Shown in pieces: positions 1 through 5,001 of a stretch of 5,001 nucleotides of DNA. The notes below the pieces were generated by a model. It worked only from the letters and a program-made list of their open reading frames with translations, made no database searches and was not told where the DNA came from. A program made the position numbers and the translations under genes. The stretch's first letter is position 1. The number at the start of each line of letters is the position of its first letter. Location of the stretch: the NCBI GenBank assembly GCA_041946755.1, contig JBHGBB010000241.1:1-5001 (forward strand), read 5' to 3'. This stretch comes from JBHGBB01 sp041946755 (GTDB lineage Bacteria > UBP4 > UBA4092 > JAOAEQ01).

Positions 1-53
1 GCATTACTATCGCGGCCGTTTCTCGACGCGCCTAATCCTTTTTTATGTGCCAT
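1..53 (-). CDS. rpmA: 50S ribosomal protein L27, N-terminal 17 codons (cut by window edge)
   Basis: The minus strand reads MAHKKGLGASRNGRDSN before the window ends, which is the highly conserved N-terminus of bacterial L27. L27 is a large-subunit protein whose N-terminal tail reaches towards the peptidyl-transferase centre. The start is the ATG at 53-51. A good Shine-Dalgarno sequence, CGGGAG (66-61), lies 7 nt upstream. There is no Firmicute-type N-terminal extension ahead of the AHKKG motif; in Firmicutes that extension is removed by a dedicated protease. The gene follows rplU by 105 nt, the usual L21-L27 order, and is probably co-transcribed with it. The rest of the gene lies outside the window. 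The identification is secure despite the short length. Confidence 0.95.
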   Translation of the reverse strand, partial: MAHKKGLGASRNGRDSN

Positions 54-72
54 ATTATTTCTCCCGAAAGAT

Positions 73-150
73 AAATTCGAAATTCGAATATCGCATCTCG
101 AAACCAGAGTATCATCTTGTTTCGGATTGCGGATTTCGATATTCGGATTT
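73..150. repeat. Inverted pair of heptanucleotide tandem repeats between rplU and rpmA
   Basis: Two 32-nt arms (73-104 and 119-150) are imperfect reverse complements of each other, 23 of 32 positions matching, around a 14-nt centre. Each arm is itself a run of four degenerate heptamers. On the plus strand these are TTCGAAA, TTCGAAT, ATCGCAT, CTCGAAA (76-103) and TTTCGGA, TTGCGGA, TTTCGAT, ATTCGGA (120-147). The element fills most of the rplU-rpmA gap and would be transcribed within the operon, where it could fold into an interrupted hairpin just before the rpmA ribosome-binding site. A period of 7 leaves all frames open (7x3=21), so short spurious ORFs cross it. It looks like a dispersed intergenic repeat family; its function is unknown. 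Confidence 0.75.
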
Positions 151-158
151 GCTTTTCA

Positions 159-473
159 TTAAGCAATGATTTCTTTTATTTTCAGTTCAGTATACGCCTG
201 CCGATGTCCTTTAAGTTTCCGTTCTTTTTTCCGTTTCTTATATTTGAACACCCGGATTTTCTTCGATCTATCCTGGTCGATCACTTCGGCAACGACTTTC
301 GCTTTATCAACAACCGGCTGGCCGATTTTTGTTCCTTTATCTCCGGAAACAAGCAGAACTCTATCGAGTGTTACCTCTTTACCAATTTCAACTTCTAGTT
401 TTTCGACTTTAACCTTATCGCCGACAGCAACTTTAACCTGTTTTCCGCCGGTAGCTACGATTGCATAACTCAT
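159..473 (-). CDS. rplU: 50S ribosomal protein L21
   Basis: The 104-residue product is full length for L21, a 23S rRNA-binding protein of the large ribosomal subunit. It opens with MSYAIVATGGKQVKV, close to the family's MYAIIxTGGKQYKV start. It has the basic rRNA-binding stretch near residues 71-92, ending in the GHRQ signature (89-92). The start is the ATG at 473-471, supported by a perfect AGGAGG Shine-Dalgarno sequence (490-485) 11 nt upstream. A promoter lies about 50-75 nt upstream, and rpmA follows after 105 nt, so this is the head of the usual rplU-rpmA unit. The leader predicted from that promoter is only about 40 nt, which leaves no room for the longer structured L21 leader known from Firmicutes. 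Two plus-strand frames through this stretch are shadows. Confidence 0.97.
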   Translation of the reverse strand: MSYAIVATGGKQVKVAVGDKVKVEKLEVEIGKEVTLDRVLLVSGDKGTKIGQPVVDKAKVVAEVIDQDRSKKIRVFKYKKRKKERKLKGHRQAYTELKIKEIIA

Positions 474-520
474 TATAATTTATCCCTCCTAGGCTATCTT
501 ACACATTTTCAGAACTATAT

Positions 521-549
521 ATTTTACTATATTTAGCCGGTTATGTCAA
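521..549 (-). promoter_or_regulatory. Sigma-70-type promoter for rplU-rpmA
   Basis: The minus strand carries TTGACA (549-544), an exact -35 consensus, then a 17-nt spacer, then TAAAAT (526-521), one base from the -10 consensus. Transcription would start near 514, giving a leader of roughly 40 nt that contains the rplU AGGAGG. Spacing and orientation fit a strong housekeeping promoter, and this suggests rplU-rpmA is transcribed independently of the upstream bsh operon. This is prediction from sequence only. Confidence 0.75.
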
Positions 550-700
550 AATAAACGATGGTTTTTTATGAATCGGAAATATATTTATCTTATATCTGTC
601 TACTCTTAATTATATAATAGAGACACGAACTATTCCGGGTTTAAGGTATATTTATTATCGCTATTCGTTCGATTTGATTTTGGAATAGCCAACATGCAGG

Positions 701-788
701 AAAATAATTCTTTTCCATTTGGCAAAGAATTATTTTGTTTAGAAACTGTACACTTTTCATAATCTTTTGCCAAATGGAAAAAGATTAT
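701..788. repeat. Pair of oppositely oriented hairpins with complementary 10-nt loops
   Basis: Hairpin 1 has a perfect 13-bp stem, AAAATAATTCTTT (701-713) with AAAGAATTATTTT (724-736), and the loop TCCATTTGGC (714-723). Hairpin 2 has a perfect 10-bp stem, ATAATCTTTT (759-768) with AAAAGATTAT (779-788), and the loop GCCAAATGGA (769-778). The second loop is the exact reverse complement of the first, so the two hairpins are inverted copies of one unit. Between the copies, two stem positions are changed in both arms so that pairing is kept. A smaller dyad around TGTACA (747-752) lies midway. I do not recognise the element. It could be a MITE-like or REP-like repeat, or a structured RNA. Confidence 0.8.
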
Positions 789-790
789 TG

Positions 791-803
791 CCGCCTTAGG
801 CGG
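791..803. repeat. Short GC-rich palindrome with a competing partner
   Basis: CCGCCTTAGGCGG is a 13-nt palindrome (6-bp arms around one base) just beside the two-hairpin element. Its right half, GGCGGT (799-804), is also exactly complementary to ACCGCC at 823-828, so two mutually exclusive stems are possible. It has no adjacent T-run to make it a convincing terminator in either direction. Function unknown. Confidence 0.5.
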
Positions 804-1008
804 TTTAGGGCGAGGAAAACTCACCGCCACTTCATCAACTAGAACCATGCCCGGATTTTTCTACTCTCAATCACAAAACTTATTTGTTCTTATTGTATTG
901 TTTATATTATATTTATCATATACTTATTAAACCTTTACTTATAGCACATATACCCCATCATAGTTCCTATCATATTTGGTATTTATACCACTATTGCTCT
1001 CTCCAGAT

Positions 1009-1057
1009 ACCGGAGTAGATACGGAATTGGTCCGACCAATTCCGTATCTACTCCGGT
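1009..1057. repeat. 49-nt perfect palindrome (24-bp arms, 1-nt centre)
   Basis: Positions 1009-1032 and 1034-1057 are exact reverse complements around the single base at 1033. The centre reads GGTCCGACC and the ends ACCGG and CCGGT. It lies about 110 nt past the GHMP-kinase stop. Neither strand has a T-run directly after it, so it is not a standard intrinsic terminator. In a read-through transcript it would form a very stable hairpin that could protect or define an mRNA 3' end. As DNA it could be a mobile palindromic repeat or a cruciform-forming site. I do not recognise its family. Confidence 0.85.
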
Positions 1058-1082
1058 GGAAAAGAATTAGCAGCCACAAAAA

Positions 1083-1110
1083 AAGTATCAAGTACCAAGT
1101 ACTAAGTACC
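1083..1110. repeat. Heptanucleotide tandem repeat, 4 units of AAGTAYY
   Basis: The plus strand reads AAGTATC, AAGTACC, AAGTACT, AAGTACC in direct succession, preceded by a run of A. Two of the four units are identical, and the other two each differ from them by one base at the sixth or seventh position. In one plus-strand frame it encodes a peptide of the form SIKYQVLSTK, a pattern I remember from spurious hypothetical proteins in metagenome-derived genomes. This is a non-coding dispersed repeat. On the minus strand, AGTAC-TTG-GTACT followed shortly by T7 might act as a weak terminator for the upstream operon, but the stem is too short to call. Confidence 0.75.
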
Positions 1111-1168
1111 AAAATAGGTAATAACATTCTAATAGGTATGATTCAAGTTAAATGGTTTTTATTGCGAG

Positions 1169-2200
1169 TTAATTCATAGATTCTGATTGGACTCCGGGAC
1201 AGATTGCAGGATATAATATTTTCGATACACCTATTGACGTAAATATTGGGAATAATTCTTTTGGATTCGGATGAAGGACAATAATCGTTCCGCCTTTACC
1301 CGCACCGGCTAATTTCGCACCATAGGCGCCGTTATCCAATGCTAATTTAATCAACCGTTCGTTCTGTTCCCCGGAACCACCTAACTCTTTCTGTATCTGA
1401 TGATTTTCATTCATCACTTTTCCTAATGCTACCCAATCTTTATTCAAGATTAGTTGTTTAGCGAACTGGGCTAATTCCGCTATTAACTTATACGCATCCA
1501 CAACATATTTTTCCCCTTCCAGCCATCGGTCGCGAATCGGTTTATGAACACTACCGGAAACCCGTTGGATCCCGGTATGCGCTAAAATAAACGGAAGTTC
1601 GATTGATTTCATACTATAATTTAACGATTCTATCTTAGCCAACGGCTCGTTGCCAATCCCGCGGAAATATTCTTTCCCAGTGAACGTCATATAATTCAAC
1701 CCGCCGAATACCGTCATATACGCATCCTGATACCCGCACATGATTTTTAAGGTATCATACTCTATCTGCCGAACCTTTTCAGCTATTTGATATCGATCTT
1801 CAGATATACCCAGAAATGCTGAAATCGCTGAATAGATACTAGTCATTAACGCGGTTGAACCCGCTAATCCAGCCCGCATCGGAATCGCAGTTCCATATTC
1901 AATTCTACATTTTAAATCCAGCCAAGATTGCGATTTGAGAATCGCTTTCGCTAAATCGAATTCATCAGTATTAAACGATAACTCCGATTCTTGGTTAATA
2001 ACAATCTGTTTCCCATTTGTCGCTAGTATCAAATCTTTAGCCGGTTCAAGCGATGCATATGCCCGCTCTTGCGTTGAACATGAGATAACGACTCCCCCAT
2101 ACATATCGCTCGGATTGCCGATAATCCCCGCTCGACCCGGAGCGGAATAAATGATTTGATTTTGGTTGAATGGTGGTTTTGCTCTACCGAATGTTAACAT
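1169..2200 (-). CDS. GHMP-family sugar kinase, glucuronokinase-like; substrate unknown
   Basis: The 343-residue product has the three GHMP-kinase motifs in order. Motif 1 is PGRAGIIGNPSDMYGG (21-36). The ATP-binding loop is PMRAGLAGSTALM (107-119). The C-terminal glycine motif is KLAGAGKGG (296-304). GYQDAYMTVFGG (156-167) holds the likely catalytic aspartate, D159. The GNPSDxY, GLxGS(S/T)A, GxQD and RxRWLxGE (223-230) signatures match what I recall of plant glucuronokinase, which makes glucuronate 1-phosphate, better than galactokinase or mevalonate kinase. A sugar 1-kinase is therefore the best guess, not a demonstrated substrate. No signal peptide or membrane segment is visible, so it is presumably cytosolic. 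The ATG at 2200 lies inside bshA, giving a 17-nt overlap. No Shine-Dalgarno sequence is seen, so translation may be coupled. Alternatives are a heptose kinase or another nucleotide-sugar salvage enzyme. Confidence 0.85.
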   Translation of the reverse strand: MLTFGRAKPPFNQNQIIYSAPGRAGIIGNPSDMYGGVVISCSTQERAYASLEPAKDLILATNGKQIVINQESELSFNTDEFDLAKAILKSQSWLDLKCRIEYGTAIPMRAGLAGSTALMTSIYSAISAFLGISEDRYQIAEKVRQIEYDTLKIMCGYQDAYMTVFGGLNYMTFTGKEYFRGIGNEPLAKIESLNYSMKSIELPFILAHTGIQRVSGSVHKPIRDRWLEGEKYVVDAYKLIAELAQFAKQLILNKDWVALGKVMNENHQIQKELGGSGEQNERLIKLALDNGAYGAKLAGAGKGGTIIVLHPNPKELFPIFTSIGVSKILYPAICPGVQSESMN

Positions 2201-3323
2201 TTAGTATTTGTTGGTAATACTGTTCATACTGCGGAATGATTTGGTTACTATCGAAGTTCGATTTCGCTTGATTTCGCGCTTGCTGCCGGAACTGTTCCAA
2301 CCGTTTCGGATTAGTTAACAAAGATATCGCATTTTTCGCCATTTCTTCGACATCACCGAGTCGACTCAAATACCCGGTCTCGTTTTCGATAACCACTTCC
2401 GGTATCCCGCCAATATTAGTCGCTATTACCGGAACTCCGCAACTCATCGCTTCCAGAGCTGCTAATCCGAAACTCTCCTGTTCGCTGGGTAATAAGAATA
2501 AATCCGCGATCGGCAACAGGTTCTCGATATTCCCCTGCTGCCCTAAACAGATGATGTGTTCATCTACTTCAAGCTCTTGCCCTATTTCCCGAACCCTGCG
2601 CATCGGTAAGCTTTCGCAATCTTCACCAACCAGAATCAATTTCGCCGGTATCTCCTGCTGGATTCTTGAAAAGATGCGAACCACATCTTCAACCCGTTTC
2701 ACCGGCCGGAAATTCGAAATATGCATAATCACTTTTTCCTGATTCGATACGAAATGCTCTCTACATTTTAGGTTTGGATTCGGTCTGAATTTATCAGTAT
2801 CAACGAAATTCGAGATCACTGCTATCGGATTCCGGATTATAAACTCGTCAATCGTCTTCTGTTTCAGATATTCCGATACCGCAGTGATGCCGTCGCTTTG
2901 TTCGATACTATACTTAGTAATTTGATAAAACGAAGGATCGAGTCCTACCAAGGTTATGTCGGTACCATGCAAAGTAGTGATTACTTTCGGAAACGATTTT
3001 CCAACCATATTCTTAGCAAGCCCGGCACAAGCGGCATGCGGAATCGCATAATGGGCATGAAGTATATCCAACTGCTCTCGACTGGCAATTTCTGCTATTT
3101 TAACTGATAGCGCTAAATCATAGGGAGGATATTTAAACAATGGATATGATACCATCTCAACCTGATGGAATGAAATATTCTCATGATACTGCTGGAGTCG
3201 AAACGGCTGGGCATAACTGATGAAATGAATCCTATGCCCTTTTTTCGCCAGCGCGATTCCGAGTTCGGTAGCGATAACGCCGCTCCCGCCATAAGTTGGA
3301 TAACAAGCGATTCCAATTTTCAT
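2184..3323 (-). CDS. bshA: N-acetyl-alpha-D-glucosaminyl L-malate synthase (GT4 glycosyltransferase)
   Basis: This cytosolic enzyme catalyses the first step of bacillithiol synthesis, transfer of GlcNAc from UDP-GlcNAc to L-malate. The 379-residue product is close to the roughly 377 of the Bacillus enzyme. It starts MKIGIACYPTYGGSG, the BshA-type first strand with the GGSG loop (12-15). FKYPPYDLALSVKIAE (63-78), HAHYAIPHA (89-97) and LHGTDITLVG (118-127) are distinctive for BshA. The retaining GT4 EX7E motif is EQESFGLAALE (281-291, E283 and E291), followed by GVPVIATNIGGIPEVV. I chose the ATG at 3323 because it gives the family N-terminus; an in-frame TTG at 3332 would add MLT. Neither has a clear Shine-Dalgarno sequence. 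It lies 23 nt after bshC and overlaps the kinase gene by 17 nt. No bshB is in the window. Confidence 0.93.
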   Translation of the reverse strand: MKIGIACYPTYGGSGVIATELGIALAKKGHRIHFISYAQPFRLQQYHENISFHQVEMVSYPLFKYPPYDLALSVKIAEIASREQLDILHAHYAIPHAACAGLAKNMVGKSFPKVITTLHGTDITLVGLDPSFYQITKYSIEQSDGITAVSEYLKQKTIDEFIIRNPIAVISNFVDTDKFRPNPNLKCREHFVSNQEKVIMHISNFRPVKRVEDVVRIFSRIQQEIPAKLILVGEDCESLPMRRVREIGQELEVDEHIICLGQQGNIENLLPIADLFLLPSEQESFGLAALEAMSCGVPVIATNIGGIPEVVIENETGYLSRLGDVEEMAKNAISLLTNPKRLEQFRQQARNQAKSNFDSNQIIPQYEQYYQQILNVNIR

Positions 3324-3346
3324 AGTTAACAACGGATTAAACAGAT

Positions 3347-4981
3347 TTAGCTGATTTTTATGATTTGATGTTTACTATTTTTAAAGTCGACTACCGAATA
3401 AAGATTATCGATAAATTCGAAATTATATTTTACTAAATATGGAATAATGTTCAAACTCCGCTCTTGTAAGTTTCGGTTCGGTAACAGATGATTCACCAGT
3501 TTATTCAACTGGTCGCGGATAGTATCATTTTTCTTTTTATGAGCCAACCCGATTTTATTCCCTAAACTATTTACCTGATGCAACACCGAATTCTTGGAAC
3601 TCGCAATTGCCTCTTTCAAACTCTGGTCCCACTGGGTTATCTTCTCCTGCAACAGCTGATATTGGCTATCAATCAGCTGTTTCATCTGGTCGAGTTCAGC
3701 GGTTATTTCTTGCGGTATCGACTGTTTCAATGCGTCACTAACTGCTTTCTCAGAATTCCGGATTAAGGACTCTAGCGGAATCTGATATTTATTTAACAAT
3801 TCATCTATTTTCTTTTCGATAATCGTCGCTCCGATTCGCGGGATAAGTATTGGCATCTGCACCCCGAAAAACGCATATGCCTTTTTTATCTGGGCATAAT
3901 ATGCCAGTTCATTCGGTCCGGGAATATAGGCGATAGTTGGAATAATCGCATCTTCAAATATTGGCCGCAATAATACATTCGGACTGAACTGTTCCGGAGT
4001 CTGGTCGATCAATTCGATCAATTCGTCGGCGGTATACCGCATATTGGTTCCGGAAAACAAAAACCGGCCTGCTTCTTTCCGAATCGGATACCGACTGCCG
4101 GCATAATCGATAAAGAGATGGGTTTTATCATCCTGGATTGCTACCTGTTGATGATAACCCTTATCGCATACCGATTTGGTTGTCTCCTTAATTATCTCTT
4201 TACTTTTCGCCTGTTCAAGTATTTCTTTCTTATAGAGCGATCCCGCTAACTTACGGAACCGAGCATCGGTCGGATCGAGTAATACCAATCCATATTTACC
4301 AAACAGTTTCGTCATCCATTTACCGAATGCAGTCGAGAAACTTGTTCCCGGCTGGTAGCATTCGCGCAAGGTATCGAATATCAGCGGTTTAAATTCAGTG
4401 TCAAATAATCCTGATTCCAGTTGAATCATAACCTCGTTTATCTTTTCATCAAACAGGATACCGCTGGGAGATTTGTTTGATACCGGACTAGTCGGCGTAT
4501 ATTCTAGTTTAGTTGCCTGATTCGATTTATCAATAATCGAGATATGGTTGATTTCAGCGAAATCATCGTCGTCTGCTGCCATCCAGAATACCGGGATAGC
4601 TGGTATCGAATATTGCTCAGTAAGTAATCTAGCGAATTGGATTGCAGTAATAGTTTTATAAACGGTATATAGCGGCCCGCCGAATAATCCTACCTGCTGA
4701 CCGGTAACCACTGCTACCGTTTCAGATTTCGCTAATAGCTTGATTTTTTCGAAGGTTAATTGGCTCGCGCCATACTGCTGGTTCTGAGTAGATAGAATTT
4801 CTACCAGTTCTTGCCGCGGATAATTTATCGATTGCAGTTTTTGGGATAAGCTTGAAAATGCCTTGTCGTTTGGATAAGATTGATAGAATTCAGCCAGGGC
4901 TGCCGATTGCGATAGATAATCTAAAAATAATCGAGTACAGCCTGGAATCGAAGAATAGGATATCATTTCCGCCAATTGCAT
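3347..4981 (-). CDS. bshC: Bacillithiol biosynthesis cysteine-adding enzyme
   Basis: BshC is thought to join cysteine to glucosaminyl-malate in the last step of bacillithiol synthesis. The 544 residues match the usual 530-545. Seen in order are VVTGQQVGLFGGPLYTVYKT (91-110, Rossmann core), PVFWMAADDDDFAEINH (130-146), GLVLLDPTDARFRKL (231-245), then VLLRPIFEDAIIPTIAYIPG (336-355) and PNELAYYAQIK (356-366). A charged helical segment at about 385-500 fits the family's coiled-coil dimerisation domain. The position where I recall His in the family's EDHDF motif appears to be Asp139. The ATG at 4981 gives a family-length protein but has no clear Shine-Dalgarno sequence. The frame stays open for the 20 nt to the window edge, so an upstream start cannot be excluded. 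It leads the bshC-bshA-kinase unit as far as can be seen. Confidence 0.92.
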   Translation of the reverse strand: MQLAEMISYSSIPGCTRLFLDYLSQSAALAEFYQSYPNDKAFSSLSQKLQSINYPRQELVEILSTQNQQYGASQLTFEKIKLLAKSETVAVVTGQQVGLFGGPLYTVYKTITAIQFARLLTEQYSIPAIPVFWMAADDDDFAEINHISIIDKSNQATKLEYTPTSPVSNKSPSGILFDEKINEVMIQLESGLFDTEFKPLIFDTLRECYQPGTSFSTAFGKWMTKLFGKYGLVLLDPTDARFRKLAGSLYKKEILEQAKSKEIIKETTKSVCDKGYHQQVAIQDDKTHLFIDYAGSRYPIRKEAGRFLFSGTNMRYTADELIELIDQTPEQFSPNVLLRPIFEDAIIPTIAYIPGPNELAYYAQIKKAYAFFGVQMPILIPRIGATIIEKKIDELLNKYQIPLESLIRNSEKAVSDALKQSIPQEITAELDQMKQLIDSQYQLLQEKITQWDQSLKEAIASSKNSVLHQVNSLGNKIGLAHKKKNDTIRDQLNKLVNHLLPNRNLQERSLNIIPYLVKYNFEFIDNLYSVVDFKNSKHQIIKIS

Positions 4982-5001
4982 AAATGATGAGTATATCCCA
5001 G

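Larger units (their letters stand above)
474..1168. other. 695-nt intergenic region with several repeats and no credible gene
   Basis: This AT-rich stretch separates the GHMP-kinase stop from the rplU start. From right to left it holds a heptanucleotide repeat (1083-1110), a 49-nt palindrome (1009-1057), a GC-rich 13-nt palindrome (791-803), a two-hairpin inverted repeat (701-788) and the rplU promoter (521-549). The longest minus-strand frames (630-848, 72 codons; 939-1127, 62 codons) have no Shine-Dalgarno sequence, run through the hairpins and resemble no protein I know. I saw no tRNA or known riboswitch, and no classical terminator (GC-rich stem plus T-run) behind the kinase gene. The T7 run on the minus strand at 1084-1078 follows only a 5-bp AT-rich stem. 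Confidence 0.7.

Noticed and set aside
117..468. Plus-strand frames opposite rplU
   Set aside because: Antisense shadows of a clear L21 gene; one begins inside the heptamer array and reads FRIADFDIRI from the repeat.
701..803. CRISPR-like array
   Set aside because: The repeated units are inverted, not direct, only two copies exist, and there are no regular spacers.
630..848. 72-codon minus-strand frame, MVLVDEVAVSFPRP and onward
   Set aside because: No Shine-Dalgarno sequence, runs straight through the two-hairpin repeat and the GC palindrome, and resembles no protein family I know. More likely chance openness of repeat DNA.
1078..1110. Heptamer repeat plus T7 on the minus strand as an intrinsic terminator for the bsh operon
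   Set aside because: The best stem is only 5 bp and AT-rich, and it is separated from the T-run by several bases. Too weak to annotate.
939..1127. 62-codon minus-strand and overlapping 67-codon plus-strand frames across the palindrome and heptamer repeat
   Set aside because: Both are made largely of the palindrome and the period-7 repeat, which keep all frames open. No start signals.
1113..1138. Direct repeat AATAGGTA with an 18-nt period
   Set aside because: Two 8-nt copies only, with no further structure; chance is sufficient.
2193..3330. GTTAAC at both the bshA start (3325-3330) and the kinase start (2193-2198)
   Set aside because: A 6-nt palindrome seen twice in AT-rich DNA is expected by chance, and its position relative to the two start codons differs.

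Overview
All recognisable genes lie on the minus strand, so the window reads biologically from right to left. At the right is a compact three-gene operon: bshC (bacillithiol cysteine-adding enzyme), then bshA (the first, glycosyltransferase, step of bacillithiol synthesis), then a GHMP-family sugar kinase that resembles plant glucuronokinase. The gaps are 23 nt and a 17-nt overlap. A 695-nt stretch with no credible gene follows. It holds a two-hairpin inverted repeat, a near-perfect 49-nt palindrome and a tandem heptanucleotide repeat. At the left are rplU (ribosomal protein L21) behind its own near-consensus promoter, and the first 17 codons of rpmA (L27), which is cut by the window edge. The rplU-rpmA gap contains a second, unrelated heptanucleotide repeat arranged as an inverted pair.

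The window looks like the chromosome of a moderately AT-rich bacterium. The rplU-rpmA pair is standard housekeeping order. L27 begins directly with MAHKKG and lacks the cleavable N-terminal extension typical of Firmicutes, so this is probably not a Firmicute although it carries bacillithiol genes. The dispersed intergenic short repeats remind me of poorly cultured candidate phyla known from metagenomes. That is an impression; I cannot name the phylum.

Functionally, BshA joins GlcNAc from UDP-GlcNAc to L-malate, a BshB deacetylase (not in this window) would free the amine, and BshC would attach cysteine to give bacillithiol. The GHMP kinase overlaps bshA, so it is probably co-expressed with it, but its substrate and any link to thiol metabolism are unknown. 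The least explained part of the window is the repeat-rich intergenic DNA. Two hairpins there have exactly complementary loops and stems that differ by pairing-preserving changes.
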